The notes under the pieces are model-generated. The model saw only the letters and a list, made by a program, of their open reading frames with translations, did not search any database and was not told the DNA's origin. A stretch of DNA of 64,000 nt from Aeribacillus composti (lineage in GTDB: Bacteria > Bacillota > Bacilli > Bacillales > Aeribacillaceae), in contig NZ_VISS01000017.1 of assembly GCF_007827555.1 (NCBI RefSeq), positions 1 through 64,000 on the forward strand. The letters run 5' to 3'. The translations under genes were made by a program, and so were the position numbers. Every line of letters begins with the position of its first letter. Position 1 is the first letter of the stretch. Positions 53,330-62,128 of this stretch are shown piece by piece.

Positions 53330-53517
53330 TGGCGGATTTCGATTGTCAAGAAAGAACAGAAGAAGAATGGGCTGAAATGGTTAGTGATTTACTTCTCAAA
53401 AACAAACAGTATGAAACAGCAATCAAAGAAGCACTGGAACTGATGGAATACGGTGGTCCTGGAACAAGGTCAAAAGTGAAATATGTATTAGAGCAAGCAT
53501 TGGAGGGAGACAAATGA
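53329..53517 (+). CDS. Small phage protein, 62 aa
   Basis: 62 residues, acidic and helical (CQERTEEEWAEMVSDLLLKN, YVLEQALEGDK). The GTG at 53326 or ATG at 53329 overlaps the preceding stop. No family recognised. Confidence 0.6.
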   Translation: MADFDCQERTEEEWAEMVSDLLLKNKQYETAIKEALELMEYGGPGTRSKVKYVLEQALEGDK

Positions 53518-53675
53518 GTGTATGCTTCTCCGCTAGCCGCTTGATGAAAGTTTCAGAGGTTCGTAGATTGTGCGAAGAAATACGCGAAAATCCGGCATTG
53601 TTGCTGGCAACTGAATTGAGAGCGAAAAAATTATTATACCAACACTTCTGGAAAAAGAAAAAAAGCCCGCTATGA
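53514..53675 (+). CDS. Small phage protein, 53 aa
   Basis: 53 codons. ATG 53514 overlaps the preceding stop as ATGA, with TTGGAGGGAGA as ribosome site. Product is basic and helical: SVCFSASRLMKVSEVRRLCE, ending KKKKSPL. The regular overlap and site make it likely real. Function unknown. Confidence 0.6.
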   Translation: MSVCFSASRLMKVSEVRRLCEEIRENPALLLATELRAKKLLYQHFWKKKKSPL

Positions 53676-53733
53676 AGCGGACCAAGAAAAACACCTATTA
53701 ACTTTTAATATATCACAAGAAAGGAGAGATATC

Positions 53734-54102
53734 ATGCCGATCCAAATCACGATTTCAGCTGAAACAGCTGAAGAAACTATGAAACTAATTCAAGAGTTAG
53801 CGGATACCGTTTTTAAGACGCAACGAGTAGATGTTTCACCAAAAACAGAAGTCTCAACTTCTGAAACTGAGTCTACTAAACAAAAAACGAAACCTCAACC
53901 CCAAAAACCAAAGGCTCAAACAACGCCAGATGAACCAGTCCCTTCCATTGTAGAGCTCCGGGCTAAAGCTCAGGAGAAGGGTAAGACTCCGGAAGGCAAG
54001 CAGGCGATTAAAGCTCTTCTCCAAAAATACGGATGCAAGTCCATCTCTACCGTTCCAGAAGAAAAACGAGCCGAGTTTATGGCGGAGGTGGAGGCGCTGT
54101 GA
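53734..54102 (+). CDS. Phage protein with basic linker, 122 aa
   Basis: N-terminal strand/helix part IQITISAETAEETMKLIQEL, a long K/T/P/Q-rich linker (about residues 40-70), and a C-terminal helical part SIVELRAKAQEKGKTPEGKQ, ALLQKYGCKSISTVPEEKRA. The tail looks like a small helix-extended nucleic-acid binding or partner-binding module and precedes recombination genes. ATG after AGAAAGGAGAGATATC. Confidence 0.7.
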   Translation: MPIQITISAETAEETMKLIQELADTVFKTQRVDVSPKTEVSTSETESTKQKTKPQPQKPKAQTTPDEPVPSIVELRAKAQEKGKTPEGKQAIKALLQKYGCKSISTVPEEKRAEFMAEVEAL

Positions 54103-55295
54103 GCCAGGCACATGCTGAACGGGATCATGCTCTGCTGAGTGCATCCCAGGCCGAACGGTGGTTGAATTGTCCTCCTAGCGCAAGGCTTCAAGAAGGCATT
54201 CCAGACAAAACCAGTGAATACGCAGCGGAAGGAACCACGGCGCATGAGCTGTCAGAGACTCTCTTGCGCCGGCGGATTTTCCCATGCAACTCGAAACAAC
54301 GGGAAAAACTTGAGAAACGGTTCGAGGAAATCAAGACCAGCAAGTACTATAACGCTGAAATGGAAGAAGCGATTCAATGGTATGTAGACTTTGTTTGCGA
54401 ACGATTTCTTACAGCTAAATCCCGATCCCGTGATGCTGTTGCCCTTCTGGAAGAACGTCTTGATTTTTCAGAATGGGTACCGGAAGGGTTTGGAACGGGC
54501 GACGTGGTTCTGATCGCGGATGGAGTGATGGAGATCATCGACCTAAAGTATGGGAAAGGTGTGCCGGTTAGTGCCATTGGCAACCCTCAAATGAGACTTT
54601 ACGCCCTGGGAGCCTGGGCATCACACCACTGGCTGTATGATATCCGTGAAGTGCAAATGACGATTGTACAGCCCCGCTTGGATAGTATCAGTACGGACAC
54701 GGTTCTAATTGAAGAACTACTTGAGTGGGGAGAAAACACCGTTAAGCCGGTTGCCGCTCTGGCGTGGGAAGGAAAAGGGGAGTTTAAAGCCGGAAATCAC
54801 TGCCGATGGTGCAAAGTAAAAGCTACTTGTCGGGCGAGAGCTGAAGCGAACATGGAAGCGCTGAAATACGAATTTCAAGACCCGGCACTGCTCAGTCATG
54901 AGGAAATAGGCTCCATTCTGTTCATCGCTGATCAGCTCAAGGCATGGGCAAAAGATGTGGAAGAATATGCTCACGAACAAGCACTGAAAGGCGAGAAGAT
55001 TCCACAGTGGAAACTAGTCGAAGGGCGATCGAACCGCATCATTACGGATGAAGAAGCGCTAAAGCAGCGATTGCGTGAAGCTGGATTTAAGCTGAAAGAT
55101 ATTACGGAGACGAAACTACTAGGCGTTTCTAAACTTGAAAAAGTAGTCACTAAGAAAAAGCTGGCTGAAATTGCTGGAGATCTCATTATTAAGCCCCAAG
55201 GGAAACCAGTCTTAGTACCTGAAACTGACAAACGACCAGCGCTCAATAGCATTGAACATGAATTTGCAAATATTGATATGGAGGTTGATCAATGA
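54099..55295 (+). CDS. DUF2800 phage exonuclease (PD-(D/E)XK, Cas4-like)
   Basis: 398 residues from GTG 54099, overlapping the preceding stop. Starts LSASQAERWLNCPPSARLQE, the DUF2800 entry motif; nuclease core with GTGDVVLIADGVMEIIDLKYG (D...DLK catalytic set, shown in overlapping form: DVVLIADGVMEIIDLKYG); C-terminal cysteines in HCRWCKVKATCRARAE suggest a Cas4/AddB-like iron-sulfur cluster. Together with DUF2815 it forms a common phage recombination pair. Confidence 0.88.
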   Translation: MSQAHAERDHALLSASQAERWLNCPPSARLQEGIPDKTSEYAAEGTTAHELSETLLRRRIFPCNSKQREKLEKRFEEIKTSKYYNAEMEEAIQWYVDFVCERFLTAKSRSRDAVALLEERLDFSEWVPEGFGTGDVVLIADGVMEIIDLKYGKGVPVSAIGNPQMRLYALGAWASHHWLYDIREVQMTIVQPRLDSISTDTVLIEELLEWGENTVKPVAALAWEGKGEFKAGNHCRWCKVKATCRARAEANMEALKYEFQDPALLSHEEIGSILFIADQLKAWAKDVEEYAHEQALKGEKIPQWKLVEGRSNRIITDEEALKQRLREAGFKLKDITETKLLGVSKLEKVVTKKKLAEIAGDLIIKPQGKPVLVPETDKRPALNSIEHEFANIDMEVDQ

Positions 55296-55885
55296 TGATC
55301 GATAACAACGCTACAAAAGTGATTACAGGGAAGGTGCGCCTATCATACGTTCATGTATTCCAGCCCCAATCGATTGATGGTGGGGAAGAAAAGTATAGTA
55401 CCTCTATCCTTATCCCTAAAGAAGATAAAGAAACCTTGCGGAAAATCAAAACCGCTATTGAAGCAGCAAAAGAACTTGGTAAGAGTCAGTGGGGAGGCAA
55501 GATTCCGGCTAACTTAAAACTACCTCTACGGGATGGAGATGAGGAGCGGCCAGATGATGAAGCCTATGCAGGCCATTACTTCATCAACGCTAGCAGCAAA
55601 ACAAAACCAGGGATTGCCAAACCGATCGGTAAGACTCCTGATGGAAAAACAAAATTTGAGGAGATTACGGACAGTACGGAGGTTTATAGCGGTTGCTACG
55701 CCCGCATCAGTATCAATTTCTATCCTTTCAACAAAAACGGGAATCGAGGCATAGCTGTGGGGTTAAACAATATCGTAAAGGTTCAAGACGGTGAACCACT
55801 AGGCGGTCGTGCCCGACTAGAGGATGAGTTTGCTGAGATTGAATTCGATGACGTTCTGGAAGATGATGACGACTTTTTGCAATAG
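55292..55885 (+). CDS. DUF2815 phage single-strand-binding-like protein
   Basis: 197 residues. Begins with strand VITGKVRLSYVHVFQPQSID, then STSILIPKEDKETLRKIKTA, YAGHYFINASSKTKPGIAKP and GCYARISINFYPFNKNGNRG; ends with a very acidic tail (FDDVLEDDDDF), as SSB proteins do. DUF2815 members act as single-strand DNA-binding proteins. ATGATG start overlaps the DUF2800 stop. Confidence 0.88.
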   Translation: MMIDNNATKVITGKVRLSYVHVFQPQSIDGGEEKYSTSILIPKEDKETLRKIKTAIEAAKELGKSQWGGKIPANLKLPLRDGDEERPDDEAYAGHYFINASSKTKPGIAKPIGKTPDGKTKFEEITDSTEVYSGCYARISINFYPFNKNGNRGIAVGLNNIVKVQDGEPLGGRARLEDEFAEIEFDDVLEDDDDFLQ

Positions 55886-55899
55886 AAAAGTAGAGAAAA

Positions 55900-55924
55900 A
55901 GAAAAGGGGCCTCGCCCCTTTTCT
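55900..55924 (+). terminator. Terminator after DUF2815
   Basis: AGAAAAGGGGC and GCCCCTTTTCT pair perfectly over 11 bases around CTC. The T stretch is inside the stem, so it may be a weak terminator or attenuator within the early operon. Confidence 0.65.
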
Positions 55925-55945
55925 TATAAGTAGGGAGGGAGACCT

Positions 55946-56263
55946 TTGAATCTGAATGAGTATCAAAAACTGGCCGGGCGAACGGCAAATCTTAAAGACG
56001 AAGCTTTGACAAACTTTGCACTCGGAGTTGCTGGGGAAGCTGGTGAGGTAGCGGACCTAGTTAAAAAACATGTTTTTCATGGTCATCCATTAGAACGTGA
56101 GGAGATGATTAAGGAGCTGGGGGATGTACTCTGGTATGTCTCTCAATTAGCCGCTTGGATGGGCATTGAACTGAACGAAGTGGCTAGAAAAAACATTGAA
56201 AAACTCATGCTTCGGTATCCTAACGGATTTAGTAAAGAAGCTAGCCGGGAGAGAGCGACATGA
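55946..56263 (+). CDS. MazG-like nucleotide pyrophosphohydrolase
   Basis: 105 residues, TTG start after GGGAGGGAGACC. All-alpha NTP-PPase motifs: ALGVAGEAGEVADLVKKH (read as GVAGEAGEVADLVKK) and KELGDVLWYVSQLAAWMG, carrying the EExxE and ExxD metal sites in the form EAGE and ELGD. It may clean or shift the nucleotide pool for phage replication. Overlaps the polymerase start as ATGA. Confidence 0.88.
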   Translation: MNLNEYQKLAGRTANLKDEALTNFALGVAGEAGEVADLVKKHVFHGHPLEREEMIKELGDVLWYVSQLAAWMGIELNEVARKNIEKLMLRYPNGFSKEASRERAT

Positions 56264-58218
56264 CCATCTTGCAAATCGACATTGAAACCTATTCTAGTGA
56301 TGATCTCACTTCTTGTGGCGTTTACCGCTACGTTGAGGCACCAGATTTTGAGATCCTATTGTTTGCCTACGCTTACGATGATGATCCTGTTCAGGTAGTG
56401 GATTTGGCAACCGGGGAGAAATTGCCGGATCAAGTCTTGCAGGATCTGACAAACCCAGAAATCATAAAGACCGCTTTCAATGCGAACTTTGAGCGGACGT
56501 GTATAGCGAAACACTTTGATATTACATGCGATCCGCGTCAATGGCGATGCACGGCGGTATGGGCCATGACTTTGGGGCTGCCCGGTTCCCTTGAGAAAGT
56601 AGCTGAGGTACTCAAGTTGAAAGCAAAAAAAGACACCCGTGGCAAAAACCTGATCAAGTATTTCTCTGTGCCATGCAAGCCCACTAAATCAAATGGCCAA
56701 CGAACCCGAAACCACCCACACCACGATCCAGAAAAGTGGCAGCAGTTCAAAGAATACAACCGACAAGACGTGGTGGTGGAACGGGAAATCAGACGGAAAT
56801 TACAACGCTTCCCAGTACCAGACCATGAATGGAAATTATGGGCACTGGACCAAAAAATCAATGACCGGGGGGTTAGACTAGACCCGGCACTATTCAAAGC
56901 GGCTATTGAGTGTGACCGGCAGTACACAGAACGGCTAATAGCCGAAGCCAAAGAGATAACGGGGTTGGAAAACCCAAACAGCGATGTTCAACTAAAAACG
57001 TGGCTTCGTGAAAACGGCTTGGAAACCGACAGTCTAGCCAAAGAGCATATGGCGGATTTAATTGAACAGGCACCGGATGACGAGGTGCGTCGAGTGCTGG
57101 AGATCAGGCAGGAGTTAGGGAAGACAAGCGTGGATAAGTACAAAAAGATGGATGAAGTAATTTGTCAGGATGAGCGAGCACGGGGACTGCTCCAATTCTG
57201 CGGAGCCAATCGTACCTGGAGATGGGCAGGGAGGTTGATCCAAGTTCAAAACCTGCCTCAGAACAAATTGGAAGACCTGGCTTTGGCCAGGGAAGTTCTC
57301 AGAAGCGAAGACTTTGAACTACTAGAACTGTTATACGGCCCACCACCGTTCGTGCTGAGCCAGCTGATCCGCACCGCTTTCATCCCATCCCCCGGCTGCC
57401 GATTTATTGTTAGCGACTTCTCTGCCATTGAAGCACGGGTAGTGGCCTGGCTGGCAGATGAAAAATGGGTGTTAAACGTGTTCCGTGACCACGGCAAGAT
57501 CTACGAGGCCACCGCAGCTAACATGTTCAAAGTCCCATTTGAAACGATTGTGAAGGGCCATCCCAACTATGAGCTACGCGCAAAGGGAAAAGTAGCGACA
57601 TTGGCTTGCGGATATCAGGGCGGCCCGCAAGCATTGATCGCGATGGGTGCCCTGAAAAGCGGAATCCCGGAGGAAGAACTGCCAAGGTTAGTCCAGCAAT
57701 GGCGCGATGCTAATCCAAACATTGTCCGACTTTGGTATGACGCAGAAGAGGCTGCAATCAGTGCTGTTCGTCAAAAGACAACGGTGAAACTGGCTCACGG
57801 CGTCAAATACCGATATGAAGCAGGTATCCTGTTTGCTGATCTACCCAGCGGCCGAAGCCTGGCCTATGTCCGGCCACGAATTGAACCAGATCCGCAGTTT
57901 GGCAAAGACGGCCTAGTATATGACGGCATGGACCAGGTGAAGAAGAAGTGGAAACCGCAAAGAACTTACGGTGGGAAACTAGTGGAAAACCTGGTTCAGG
58001 CCATCGCACGGGACTGCCTGGCGGAGAGTTTGAAACGGTTAGACAAAGCCGGGTACGACATTGTGATACATGTGCATGACGAAGTTGTGCTAAACGTCCC
58101 GATCGGAACCGGATCCGTTGAAGAAGTGGCCAAAATTATGAGTGAACCAATTAATTGGGCTCCTGGATTGCCTTTGACTGCAGACGGTTTTGAATGTGAG
58201 TTTTATCGAAAGGACTGA
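56260..58218 (+). CDS. Phage DNA polymerase, family A
   Basis: 652 residues. N-terminal 3'-5' exonuclease with QIDIETYSSDD at residues 5-15; polymerase domain with RWAGRLIQVQNLPQN, SDFSAIEARVVAWLADE (motif A, about 385), GKVATLACGYQGG (motif B) and VIHVHDEVVLNVP (motif C, about 606). No 5'-3' exonuclease. It is the replicative enzyme of the phage module. Confidence 0.94.
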   Translation: MTILQIDIETYSSDDLTSCGVYRYVEAPDFEILLFAYAYDDDPVQVVDLATGEKLPDQVLQDLTNPEIIKTAFNANFERTCIAKHFDITCDPRQWRCTAVWAMTLGLPGSLEKVAEVLKLKAKKDTRGKNLIKYFSVPCKPTKSNGQRTRNHPHHDPEKWQQFKEYNRQDVVVEREIRRKLQRFPVPDHEWKLWALDQKINDRGVRLDPALFKAAIECDRQYTERLIAEAKEITGLENPNSDVQLKTWLRENGLETDSLAKEHMADLIEQAPDDEVRRVLEIRQELGKTSVDKYKKMDEVICQDERARGLLQFCGANRTWRWAGRLIQVQNLPQNKLEDLALAREVLRSEDFELLELLYGPPPFVLSQLIRTAFIPSPGCRFIVSDFSAIEARVVAWLADEKWVLNVFRDHGKIYEATAANMFKVPFETIVKGHPNYELRAKGKVATLACGYQGGPQALIAMGALKSGIPEEELPRLVQQWRDANPNIVRLWYDAEEAAISAVRQKTTVKLAHGVKYRYEAGILFADLPSGRSLAYVRPRIEPDPQFGKDGLVYDGMDQVKKKWKPQRTYGGKLVENLVQAIARDCLAESLKRLDKAGYDIVIHVHDEVVLNVPIGTGSVEEVAKIMSEPINWAPGLPLTADGFECEFYRKD

Positions 58219-58814
58219 TGATAATGCTTACTTACGCAACATTCATGAGGCACGCGGAAAAAGTGATCAAAACGGTTAGCGAAAACAGACCGGAACTAAA
58301 AGGCGTATATCATCACCCGGATGGATCGTTAGTGGTGACAGACGCAAAAAGAATGTACAAAGTATCAGGGATTGAACATAACAAACCGTTAGGCTCTGTA
58401 TATACGACGAAAGGTCGAAAGCTTGAAACTCCTTACCCGAATGTGGATCGGCTCATGAAGGATGATCCGGTATATCAACAAATTGATCAGGTATATCAAT
58501 TTAAAACAACAGAACTACTACAAGCTGTTGATTGCGTGAGCTGCATTCCTGTTGCTTTAAAAGAGACACCGGTTTTGTTTTTTAAAGGAAATCGGCTTGC
58601 TTGTTACTACAAAAGCGGGGAACGGGCTTCCTATTATTTACCGGTATCATTTCCAGATCGTTTTGCAATCAACGGGATGTTTCTATTAGACGCACTCAAG
58701 CTGTTGAAAGCAGTGAAATGCCGAGAGTTTTCATTTATTTACCAAGCAAAACTAAGGCCGATCTTTCTTAAAGCGGAAAATATTACGATCTTAATCGCAC
58801 CGGTAAAAATTTAG
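58218..58814 (+). CDS. Phage protein resembling a short sliding clamp
   Basis: 198 residues. No database family recalled, but the pattern hints at the DnaN/PCNA fold. GVYHHPDGSLVVTDAKRMYK matches the clamp strand-turn DGxLVATDGHRL, and the end FAINGMFLLDALKLLK, SFIYQAKLRPIFLKAENITI and LIAPVKI looks like the clamp C-terminus YLLDALK...PxxI...LPVR. It is about half the length of DnaN, so it would be a two-domain clamp or a clamp remnant. ATG overlaps the polymerase stop, which supports a polymerase accessory role. Moderate certainty. Confidence 0.65.
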   Translation: MIMLTYATFMRHAEKVIKTVSENRPELKGVYHHPDGSLVVTDAKRMYKVSGIEHNKPLGSVYTTKGRKLETPYPNVDRLMKDDPVYQQIDQVYQFKTTELLQAVDCVSCIPVALKETPVLFFKGNRLACYYKSGERASYYLPVSFPDRFAINGMFLLDALKLLKAVKCREFSFIYQAKLRPIFLKAENITILIAPVKI

Positions 58815-58825
58815 GAGGGGTCCTA

Positions 58826-59248
58826 ATGCTAAAGCTTATTAGCGGTAGTTTCGAAGATTTAAAGAAAGAAATGAAGTTGTACCTTGAAAACGTCAATCAA
58901 AAAATTCAAGCCCTTGAAAAAGAACGGAGACGGGCTGAATTCGAAGATCAAATGAAAGAGCTGCACAACTTAAAGCGGATCTACTCACTTTCTAAAGTGC
59001 TACCAGTGCGGATCGAAGGAATCGTTATCAACTATAAACTTTATAAAGCGTTTATGAAAAAGCTAAAAGGCTTTGAAAAACACACCGCGGTGCTCTGGGA
59101 CAGACTAGAGATTCATTATCGAGAACCAAAAACTAAGAACAAAGGCACTTTAACTTTACTAGATTTAAGTTCTTATTTTCGTGATTTCAAACACATTCCG
59201 ATTGCAGAAATGGAGGAAAAAGAGATTGAAACCAGTGCGTCTATTTGA
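58826..59248 (+). CDS. Phage coiled-coil protein, 140 aa
   Basis: N-terminal half is a charged coiled coil (KLYLENVNQKIQALEKERRR, FEDQMKELHNLKRIYSL), C-terminal half mixed with LYKAFMKKLKGFEKHTAVLW and TLLDLSSYFRDF. ATG after TAGGAGGGGTCCTA. No family recognised. Confidence 0.65.
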   Translation: MLKLISGSFEDLKKEMKLYLENVNQKIQALEKERRRAEFEDQMKELHNLKRIYSLSKVLPVRIEGIVINYKLYKAFMKKLKGFEKHTAVLWDRLEIHYREPKTKNKGTLTLLDLSSYFRDFKHIPIAEMEEKEIETSASI

Positions 59249-59480
59249 ATACGAAAACGGCACAGTGCGGTACAATCCTGCGCTGTGTCCAAAATGTAAA
59301 AACTTCACGGGCGATACGTGCCGGATACATGTCTCGAACGTCGAACGGCAGACAACAATAACACAGACGTATTGTATCAAGAAGATAGACTTCAAGAATC
59401 CATATAAGCAGAAAAAACGATGCGATTTGCAAGAACGTCACTCTGAGCCATTTTACGCACAACGTTTAAATGAGATATAG
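59226..59480 (+). CDS. Small phage zinc-finger-like protein, 84 aa
   Basis: TTG 59226 is preceded by GGAGGAAAAAGAGA and overlaps the coiled-coil gene. Cysteines in ALCPKCKNFTGDTCRIH and TYCIKK could bind zinc (C-x2-C-x8-C-x2-H). Basic C-terminus. Family not recognised; codon pattern is normal. Confidence 0.6.
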   Translation: MKPVRLFEYENGTVRYNPALCPKCKNFTGDTCRIHVSNVERQTTITQTYCIKKIDFKNPYKQKKRCDLQERHSEPFYAQRLNEI

Positions 59481-59483
59481 ACA

Positions 59484-61865
59484 GTGAATTTATACAAGGA
59501 TGTGTGTGGGGGGGTGGACATCATCGAACTGGATATCAGTTTTGGAAAGCATCGGGCAGATACGAACTGGAAGCCGGAATATCTGACGTGGGATGAGTTT
59601 GTGGAAAGACTTCGTAAAATACGCCGCACATCTGAAACCATGGCCGAGTACGACCGCATGAGTAATATTGCCAAAGGCAAAATCAAAGACGGACCGGCTT
59701 TTGTGGGCGGGTTCGTCCGCAGCGGCCGGAGGAAAAAGCAGAACATCGACTCCCGCAGCCTCATCACGCTAGATGCTGATCATGCGGATGATGATTTTAT
59801 CTTTATGGTCGAATTGGTGTTGGGTGGCCATGCTTACGTCATCTACTCGACCCACAGCCATCGGCCGCATCATCCAAAATACAGACTAGTCGCACCAGCC
59901 AATCGATCCATGAGCCCGGATGAATACGCTGCCGTAAGCCGGAAAATCGCAGAACATATTGGTATGCAATATTTCGACAAAACCACTTTTGACGTCCATC
60001 GGCTGATGTATCTGCCGTCCTGCTCAAAAGACGCGGAACCGGTTCAGAAAATATACGAAGGCGATCCCTTAGATGTAGATGAGATTTTGAACCAATACAA
60101 AGATTGGCGAGATCCCAACCAGTGGCCACGGCATCCGAAGGATGATTCCCTGCAACGGGCCACAAGCAATAAGATGGAAGACCCCCGGAGCAAACCGGGA
60201 GTGATCGGAGCATTTTGTCGGTGCTTCACGATCAGTGAAGCCATTGCCCGTTTTCTCCCTGACAAATATGAACCGGTAGATGACAGTCTGACTCGATATA
60301 CCCACGTCGGTTCAACCGGTTATGGCGGACTTGTGGTCTACGATGACGACACGTTTGCTTACTCCCATCACGAAAGTGATCCAATCGGTGGGCGGGAGGT
60401 CAATGCTTTTGATCTAGTACGGATCCATAAATTTGGACACTTGGATGACCAGGCAAGTGAGAAAACGAACATCACCAAACTGCCTAGCCATGTGGCGATG
60501 GAACGTTTTGCTGCAGGGCTTCCCGAAGTGAAGCGGCTCATTATGGATGAGATTCAGGAAGAATTTAACGAGGACGAAGATGAGGATGATGACCAAGACG
60601 ACAGCTGGAAAGAAAAGCTGGAACTACATCCAAAAACCGGTCTCCCGCTTCCTACAGCCGCAAATGTAGAGTTGATCTTGTCAAACGGGATTTGGAAAGA
60701 TGTTCTTGCTTATGACGCCTTTGGTAACGCTGAGGTGATCTTGAAGCGGTTGCCATGGCGGGATCGGTTACGGACGCATAGATCCTATGAGCCCTGGTTA
60801 GGGGCTGATGACAAGCGTTTGCAGCACTGGTTTGCCAAAACGTATGATATCAATTCGGCTCGGATTATACAAAACGCTTTCACGGAGGTGGTTCATAGGA
60901 ACATGTTTCACCCTATCAAATCGTTCATTGAATCACGGGAATGGGACGGAGTCGAAAGAGCAGAGGCAATATTTATTGATTACCTGGGGGCTAAGGATAC
61001 CCATTATGTTCGCCAAGTCAGTCGGAAAATGCTTCTGGCCGCTGTCACCCGGTTGTATGAACCGGGATGCAAATTTGATCAAATGTTAGTTCTGGTTGGG
61101 CCACAAGGCGCCGGGAAAAGTAGTATACTTGCAAAACTGGGGCAAGAGTGGTTCTCAGATTCTTTGCGGACGTTTGAGAACAAAGAGGCTGGAGAACATC
61201 TGCAAAACGCCTGGATTTTTGAAATTGGAGAGCTATCCGCTATGAAGAAGTCAGAAGTAGAGGAGGTCAAAGCCTTCTTATCAAAAACTGAAGATCGCTA
61301 TCGGGTAGCTTATGACCGCCAGGTGTCCGATTTCCCACGAAAATGCGTGTTCTTTGGAACAACAAACACTCGAGAGTTTTTGAGAGACACCACGGGGAAC
61401 CGCCGTTTTTGGCCGGTGGAGATTAGGCCGGAAAGGGCCCAATATAGCCATTGGGAACATTTAACCAAGGAACGTGTACAGCAAATTTGGGCGGAAGTAT
61501 TGAGCTGGTACAAGGCGGGTGAACCTCTGGAGCTGGATAGCGAGGCAAGGAAGGAAGCAGAACGCCAACAGGCTGCACACATGGAGAGCGATCCACGTGA
61601 AGGCTTGATTCAGGAATGGCTAGAATCCGAAGAACTTGATGAACTGGATCGCCCAACGGGTCGCCGTCGGCAGCGGGTCTGTGCCGCCCAAATATGGGTG
61701 GAATGCCTGGGCAAACGGCGTGGCGACATGAAACCTTGGGATGCAAAAGAGATTTGTGAAATCATGCGGAAAATGCCTGGTTGGGTTGAACGCAAAGGGC
61801 GAGCCAAAGTACCTGGCTATGGGGTCCAAACCGTCTTTGAGAGAGTAGATCAAGGGTTGCAGTAA
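59484..61865 (+). CDS. VapE-family phage primase/helicase
   Basis: 793 residues. N-terminal primase-like part (LDISFGKHRADTNWKPEYLT, SLITLDADHADDDF, YSTHSHRPHHPKYRLVAPAN), an acidic linker near residue 360 (EEFNEDEDEDDDQDD), and the VapE P-loop ATPase from about 500: LVLVGPQGAGKSSILAKLG (Walker A), ENKEAGEHLQNAWIFEIGEL (Walker B), FFGTTNTREFLRDTTGNRRF. The GTG at 59484 lacks a good ribosome site; a GTG near 59511 is an alternative. Its last codons form the first repeat of the iteron cluster. Confidence 0.9.
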   Translation: MNLYKDVCGGVDIIELDISFGKHRADTNWKPEYLTWDEFVERLRKIRRTSETMAEYDRMSNIAKGKIKDGPAFVGGFVRSGRRKKQNIDSRSLITLDADHADDDFIFMVELVLGGHAYVIYSTHSHRPHHPKYRLVAPANRSMSPDEYAAVSRKIAEHIGMQYFDKTTFDVHRLMYLPSCSKDAEPVQKIYEGDPLDVDEILNQYKDWRDPNQWPRHPKDDSLQRATSNKMEDPRSKPGVIGAFCRCFTISEAIARFLPDKYEPVDDSLTRYTHVGSTGYGGLVVYDDDTFAYSHHESDPIGGREVNAFDLVRIHKFGHLDDQASEKTNITKLPSHVAMERFAAGLPEVKRLIMDEIQEEFNEDEDEDDDQDDSWKEKLELHPKTGLPLPTAANVELILSNGIWKDVLAYDAFGNAEVILKRLPWRDRLRTHRSYEPWLGADDKRLQHWFAKTYDINSARIIQNAFTEVVHRNMFHPIKSFIESREWDGVERAEAIFIDYLGAKDTHYVRQVSRKMLLAAVTRLYEPGCKFDQMLVLVGPQGAGKSSILAKLGQEWFSDSLRTFENKEAGEHLQNAWIFEIGELSAMKKSEVEEVKAFLSKTEDRYRVAYDRQVSDFPRKCVFFGTTNTREFLRDTTGNRRFWPVEIRPERAQYSHWEHLTKERVQQIWAEVLSWYKAGEPLELDSEARKEAERQQAAHMESDPREGLIQEWLESEELDELDRPTGRRRQRVCAAQIWVECLGKRRGDMKPWDAKEICEIMRKMPGWVERKGRAKVPGYGVQTVFERVDQGLQ

Positions 61866-62016
61866 GACGTTGCAGTAAACGTTTTTTACTGCGATCACTG
61901 CAACCGGAAAAGTTACAGGAGTTGCAGTAAGGTTGCATTAAAATTTGATTTACTGCAACCGCCAAAAACCTTGATGTAAAAGGCTTTATAGGGTGTTTGT
62001 TGCAGTAGTTGCAGTA
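61856..62016. repeat. GTTGCAGTA iteron cluster, candidate origin
   Basis: Five exact copies of GTTGCAGTA on the plus strand (61856, 61869, 61921, 61999, 62008), one exact inverted copy TACTGCAAC (61951), and two one-mismatch copies (GTTGCATTA at 61932, CACTGCAAC at 61896). They lie in a non-coding gap between the helicase and nuclease genes, next to an AT-rich stretch. The arrangement resembles phage or plasmid replication origins with iterons. Confidence 0.7.
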
Positions 62017-62080
62017 TTTTCTATAAATAAAAGATTTATATAAAGAGCATATAAACGCTTATATGCTAAACGTAAATTAA

Positions 62081-62102
62081 CGCATATACGCGCGCGCGCG
62101 TA
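62081..62102. other. Alternating purine-pyrimidine tract
   Basis: 22 bases of strictly alternating pyrimidine and purine, with a pure CG core (ACGCGCGCGCGCGT). Such tracts can adopt Z-DNA. It lies at the end of the iteron region, 27 bases before the VRR-NUC gene. Confidence 0.6.
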
Positions 62103-62128
62103 AACTTCAGCAACCTAACATGAGGTGA

